From assembly GCF_019317285.1 (NCBI RefSeq), contig NZ_CP079218.1, forward strand, positions 4,650,001 through 4,714,000: a DNA stretch of 64,000 bases, read 5' to 3'. The notes beneath the pieces were generated by a model. That model was not told the DNA's origin. It searched no databases and saw only the letters and a program-made list of their open reading frames with translations. This stretch comes from Pedobacter sp. D749. GTDB taxonomy: Bacteria > Bacteroidota > Bacteroidia > Sphingobacteriales > Sphingobacteriaceae. Shown piece by piece: positions 61,242 through 64,000 of this stretch (the first letter of the stretch is position 1; the number at the start of each line of letters is the position of its first letter). The position numbers and the translations under genes are program-made.

Positions 61242-62219
61242 TTACCTCGGTACTTCAATTTTTTTAATAATCTGGTTTACAATATCGGTTGTGGTTAAGC
61301 CTTCCATTTCTTTTTCAGGAGATAACAATATTCTGTGAGCTAATACAGGGCTAGCAACGGCAATGATATCATCCGGTGTAACAAAATCGCGGCCCTGGAT
61401 GGCAGCAAAAGCTTTTGCACTATGGACAATGGCTAATGATGCCCTAGGCGAAGCACCTAAATAAAGGGATGAATTGTTGCGGGTTTCGGTTACAATTTTG
61501 GCGATAAATTCTAATAACTTCGGCTCAACAAATAAATTGCGGATAATGGCCCTGGCCTCTTGTATCTGTTGCACGGATAATACCGGTTGTACATCGTTTA
61601 ATAACGTTTTGTTAACCAAAGTGTGCTGTGCGGTTAAAATTGCCGTTTCTTCCTCCAGAGAAGGATATTTAACCTCAATTTTGAAAAGGAAACGATCTAG
61701 TTGAGCTTCGGGCAAACGGTAAGTTCCTTCCTGCTCAATCGGGTTCTGCGTAGCCAATACCATAAAAGGTTCATCCATCATATAGGTTTGTCCATCAATG
61801 GTTACCTGGCGTTCTTCCATCACTTCGAAAAGTGCAGATTGGGTTTTGGCCGGTGCACGGTTAATTTCGTCAACCAGAATAATATTACCGAAAATCGGAC
61901 CTTTTCTGAATTCAAAATCACCTGCCTTGGTATTAAAAATCGGGGTACCCAATACATCTGAAGGCATTAGATCAGGCGTAAACTGTACCCTCGAAAATTG
62001 AGCATCGATTGATTTGGCAAGCAGTTTTGCGCTTAACGTTTTTGCTACGCCCGGAACGCCTTCAATTAAGATATGTCCATCGGCAAGTAAACCAACAATC
62101 AAAAAATCGATCACCTGTTTTTGGCCTACTATGATATTTCCAAGTACGGTTCTAATCTGATTTACAGCTGCATTTAATGCACTTAAATCGGTACGTGGGT
62201 TAAACTGTTCTTGTTCCAT
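61242..62219 (-). CDS. MoxR-family AAA+ ATPase
   Basis: 325 aa. Walker A EGVPGVAKT near 54, Walker B IILVDEINRAP near 113, sensor region MVLATQNPIEQEGTYRLPEAQLDRF, and the C-terminal lid GASPRASLAIVHSAKAFA. A chaperone-like ATPase that acts with DUF58 and VWA proteins. It overlaps the DUF4350 gene by 20 nt, so they are co-transcribed. Confidence 0.95.
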   Translation of the reverse strand: MEQEQFNPRTDLSALNAAVNQIRTVLGNIIVGQKQVIDFLIVGLLADGHILIEGVPGVAKTLSAKLLAKSIDAQFSRVQFTPDLMPSDVLGTPIFNTKAGDFEFRKGPIFGNIILVDEINRAPAKTQSALFEVMEERQVTIDGQTYMMDEPFMVLATQNPIEQEGTYRLPEAQLDRFLFKIEVKYPSLEEETAILTAQHTLVNKTLLNDVQPVLSVQQIQEARAIIRNLFVEPKLLEFIAKIVTETRNNSSLYLGASPRASLAIVHSAKAFAAIQGRDFVTPDDIIAVASPVLAHRILLSPEKEMEGLTTTDIVNQIIKKIEVPR

Positions 62220-63390
62220 TGCTTTGCGTAATTTTATAAAACTGTTCTATGCTTTCGTTTAAATTGATCAATTGTGTATCGCTCAGGTTACCCATTTGAG
62301 GTATTTCGATAAAATATCTGGTTAACGTTTTGGCAAGGGCTTCGTTAATCCCTGTTTTTTCCATTAACAACTGGGCAAATTTGCTGTCGATATCATTGGT
62401 TTTAAGGTAATACCTGCTCCGCAGATGTTCCATAAAGTAGTTGATTTTTTTTAAGGCGATATCGAGGTTATTCCGCTCATGATAATACACACTACCAACC
62501 ACATGAACAAAGGCCAATGACGAATTGGTAAGCGGATCGGCAATGGGGATAATCCTTTGCCTGCGTTTGATATCGTAGAAAACAAAAATAATCAAACTGA
62601 AAATGCTCAGGTAATAGGCAAATTTAAGTTCGGGATGCTTGAAAAATACCCTGAGCATATCAGTTGTGGTATTTTCCTGTCCGGCAAAATATTCATCAAA
62701 AATTATCTGGGTATTTCCCTGCAGGTAACTCAGGGTTTTGGCTGCGTATTCGGCTCCATATTTATCCAATAGGTTAAAATTGGTATAAAACCCTGGCTCC
62801 GCAATCAGGTATAGATTGCCTTTCCCATAACTGTAGCGGATGAAGTTAGGTTTCCCATCCCCGTTTACACCAAGTACAGTCGCCTTATTGGTGTCAAGTT
62901 TAGTGTAATATTGACTGCCAATTCCCCTGTCGAAACCATAGTTTGCGTCAGTTTTTAGGTTTGGGTTGGTAAAATTCAGTGTGTTGCCTTCGGCCGATAT
63001 GGCGCCAACCGCTTGCAATTTAAGGGTCTTCTCTATCTTGCCAAGATCGTAACTGGCAATAAAGGCATCATTACCAGCCTGCATGTATTTAACCAGCTGG
63101 CTGAAATCCGTTTTGCTGATCTCTGCTTTTTGGGCAACGATCAAATATGCTGTTCTGTTAAATTTTTTAGCCTTTAAAGTATTGTAAATGGCGCTTTTAG
63201 ATTGATGGATCGTTGCCTTTGGTAAAATATCCTTGATCCGATGGTACAAGATGTATGTTCCGTAAGGTATTTTATCCTTTATGGCATAAGTTGGTGCCCA
63301 GTTTGTTGGTGTGGGTTTGTTGTATTGGGCAACTAAATAAAGGAGGATCAGGATTGAACCAATAATCAGATATGTTTTATAACCTTTCAT
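62200..63390 (-). CDS. DUF4350 domain-containing membrane protein
   Basis: 396 aa. One N-terminal helix (about 6-22), a soluble DUF4350-like domain (GTYILYHRIKDILP, AGNDAFIASYDL, GKGNLYLIAEPGFYTNFNLLD, IIFDEY), and a second helix near 255-275 (FAYYLSIFSLIIFVFYD), then a cytoplasmic helical tail. Part of the MoxR-DUF58 cluster; overlaps both neighbours. Confidence 0.87.
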   Translation of the reverse strand: MKGYKTYLIIGSILILLYLVAQYNKPTPTNWAPTYAIKDKIPYGTYILYHRIKDILPKATIHQSKSAIYNTLKAKKFNRTAYLIVAQKAEISKTDFSQLVKYMQAGNDAFIASYDLGKIEKTLKLQAVGAISAEGNTLNFTNPNLKTDANYGFDRGIGSQYYTKLDTNKATVLGVNGDGKPNFIRYSYGKGNLYLIAEPGFYTNFNLLDKYGAEYAAKTLSYLQGNTQIIFDEYFAGQENTTTDMLRVFFKHPELKFAYYLSIFSLIIFVFYDIKRRQRIIPIADPLTNSSLAFVHVVGSVYYHERNNLDIALKKINYFMEHLRSRYYLKTNDIDSKFAQLLMEKTGINEALAKTLTRYFIEIPQMGNLSDTQLINLNESIEQFYKITQSNGTRTV

Positions 63391-64000
63391 TTAATCTGGT
63401 TGTTAAACTGGTTAAACGATTGGTTAATGGGTTCAAATTTCACCTCATCGATAGGGAAATCGCCGTACCAGATGTAATCGAACTGTAGGGTAAGTTTACT
63501 GAAATCATTTCTGAGTTCGGGTTTAGTGATTTCCATTAAATAATTGTAGTTGGTTTTATCGGGTTGCCAATTGATGATTTCGGCATCACTTAATTTTTTT
63601 AGCGCCCTCAAATACAAAAGCCTAACTGCCAAACGGAATTTCCTTTCGGCAACCAATCTTTGCAGTTCCTGTTCATAATCGATCTCATGAATGTTTTCGG
63701 TAATTACATCATAAGGAAGAATGGTTTCTTTTGATTTTTTGCTGAATATATTTTCAGCTCCGATGATTTTGAACACGATATAAAGGATAAGCGCTATACC
63801 TAGCCCGATAAAAATATACCTCGAAATTAAGTTAGAGGTTGCCCCTTGAATCAATGACCCAATTAGATTCCAAAACCACATCCAGAATTTATCCCACCAG
63901 GAAAGCTGCTGCTGGCCAATTTCATCATATTGGAATTCTTTTTGCTCTTTATAACTGCTAATTGAATCCTTATCAAATTTTGATGGGGTAATTTTAGCAC
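63387..64000 (-). CDS. DUF4129 domain-containing protein, 5' end outside the window
   Basis: The open frame continues past 64000 without a stop (AKITPSKFDKDSISSYKEQ...), so the apparent ATG at 63881 is internal. The visible part has a helix (RYIFIGLGIALILYIVFKI) and the DUF4129 core (ERKFRLAVRLLYLRALKKLSDAEIINWQPDKTN). The final 14 residues (PINQSFNQFNNQIK) are encoded by AACCAGTTTAACAACCAG-type words like those of nearby spacers. First visible gene of the MoxR cluster; overlaps DUF4350 by 4 nt. Confidence 0.88.
   Translation of the reverse strand, partial: AKITPSKFDKDSISSYKEQKEFQYDEIGQQQLSWWDKFWMWFWNLIGSLIQGATSNLISRYIFIGLGIALILYIVFKIIGAENIFSKKSKETILPYDVITENIHEIDYEQELQRLVAERKFRLAVRLLYLRALKKLSDAEIINWQPDKTNYNYLMEITKPELRNDFSKLTLQFDYIWYGDFPIDEVKFEPINQSFNQFNNQIK

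Noticed and set aside
1..64000. tRNA, rRNA, CRISPR or prophage features
   Set aside because: No cloverleaf-like GGTTCRA patterns in the gaps, no regularly spaced identical repeats and no phage structural genes were seen by eye. Running tRNAscan-SE and a CRISPR finder would settle it.

Overview
The window looks like chromosomal DNA of a Sphingobacteriaceae member, most likely a Pedobacter-like Bacteroidota. This rests on the Bacteroidota-specific families (DUF4270, DUF4920, DUF5687, DUF6263, TonB-plug/macroglobulin proteins), promoters of the TTTG / TAnnTTTG type, the absence of Shine-Dalgarno sequences, a moderately AT-rich composition, and many dispersed palindromic intergenic repeats. No tRNA, rRNA, CRISPR array, prophage or conjugative element was seen. 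The genus is an inference.

Layout. 0-9 kb: a truncated starch-synthase-like protein, a DUF4270 lipoprotein, ssb and mutY on the minus strand, then HU, a TPR protein, a 29-residue basic protein, rng (RNase G) and radA. 9-19 kb: a structured-RNA candidate, a DUF4920 protein, ilvE, tryptophan 2,3-dioxygenase, a fluoride riboswitch driving a CLC-F type transporter, a REP-associated transposase among its REP palindromes, a SerB-SerA hybrid, an epimerase, a degenerate arginase-fold protein and a TlpA-like thioredoxin. 19-28 kb (all minus): a frameshifted SMI1/KNR4 gene, purD, a compact membrane/methyltransferase/DUF2071/DoxX cluster, a dienoyl-CoA-reductase-like SDR, an enoyl-CoA hydratase and a large macroglobulin/TonB-plug protein. 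28-35 kb: metK under a SAM-II riboswitch, a lipid kinase, a YciH/SUI1 factor, hisS, a methyltransferase and an MHS-type symporter. 35.8-37.5 kb: a complete IS4-like element with 32-bp inverted repeats and a frameshifted transposase, then a frameshifted VOC gene. 38-47 kb: rarA, a two-gene ABC exporter, an OmpA/glycine-zipper lipoprotein, a tandem non-coding repeat of about 0.4 kb per unit, an oxidoreductase, an MtfA-like peptidase and a hydrolase. 47-51 kb: a GntR/ABC operon with its own operator. 51-57 kb: DoxX, aldo/keto reductase, an old-yellow-enzyme flavoprotein, a TonB receptor, a small His/Cys-rich protein and TlpA. 57-64 kb: nucleoid-associated protein, a second transposase/REP locus of a different family, and the DUF58-MoxR-DUF4350-DUF4129 cluster, whose last gene runs off the right edge.

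The most informative signals are regulatory or repetitive: two metabolite/ion riboswitches placed right behind canonical Bacteroidota promoters; at least five genes whose TAnnTTTG element lies exactly 5 nt before the start codon, which predicts leaderless or nearly leaderless mRNAs; two RAYT transposases each surrounded by a different REP palindrome family; a modular dispersed repeat; and three genes broken by single-base changes in homopolymer runs, which could be sequencing errors. I found no clear-cut new multi-gene defence or biosynthetic system.
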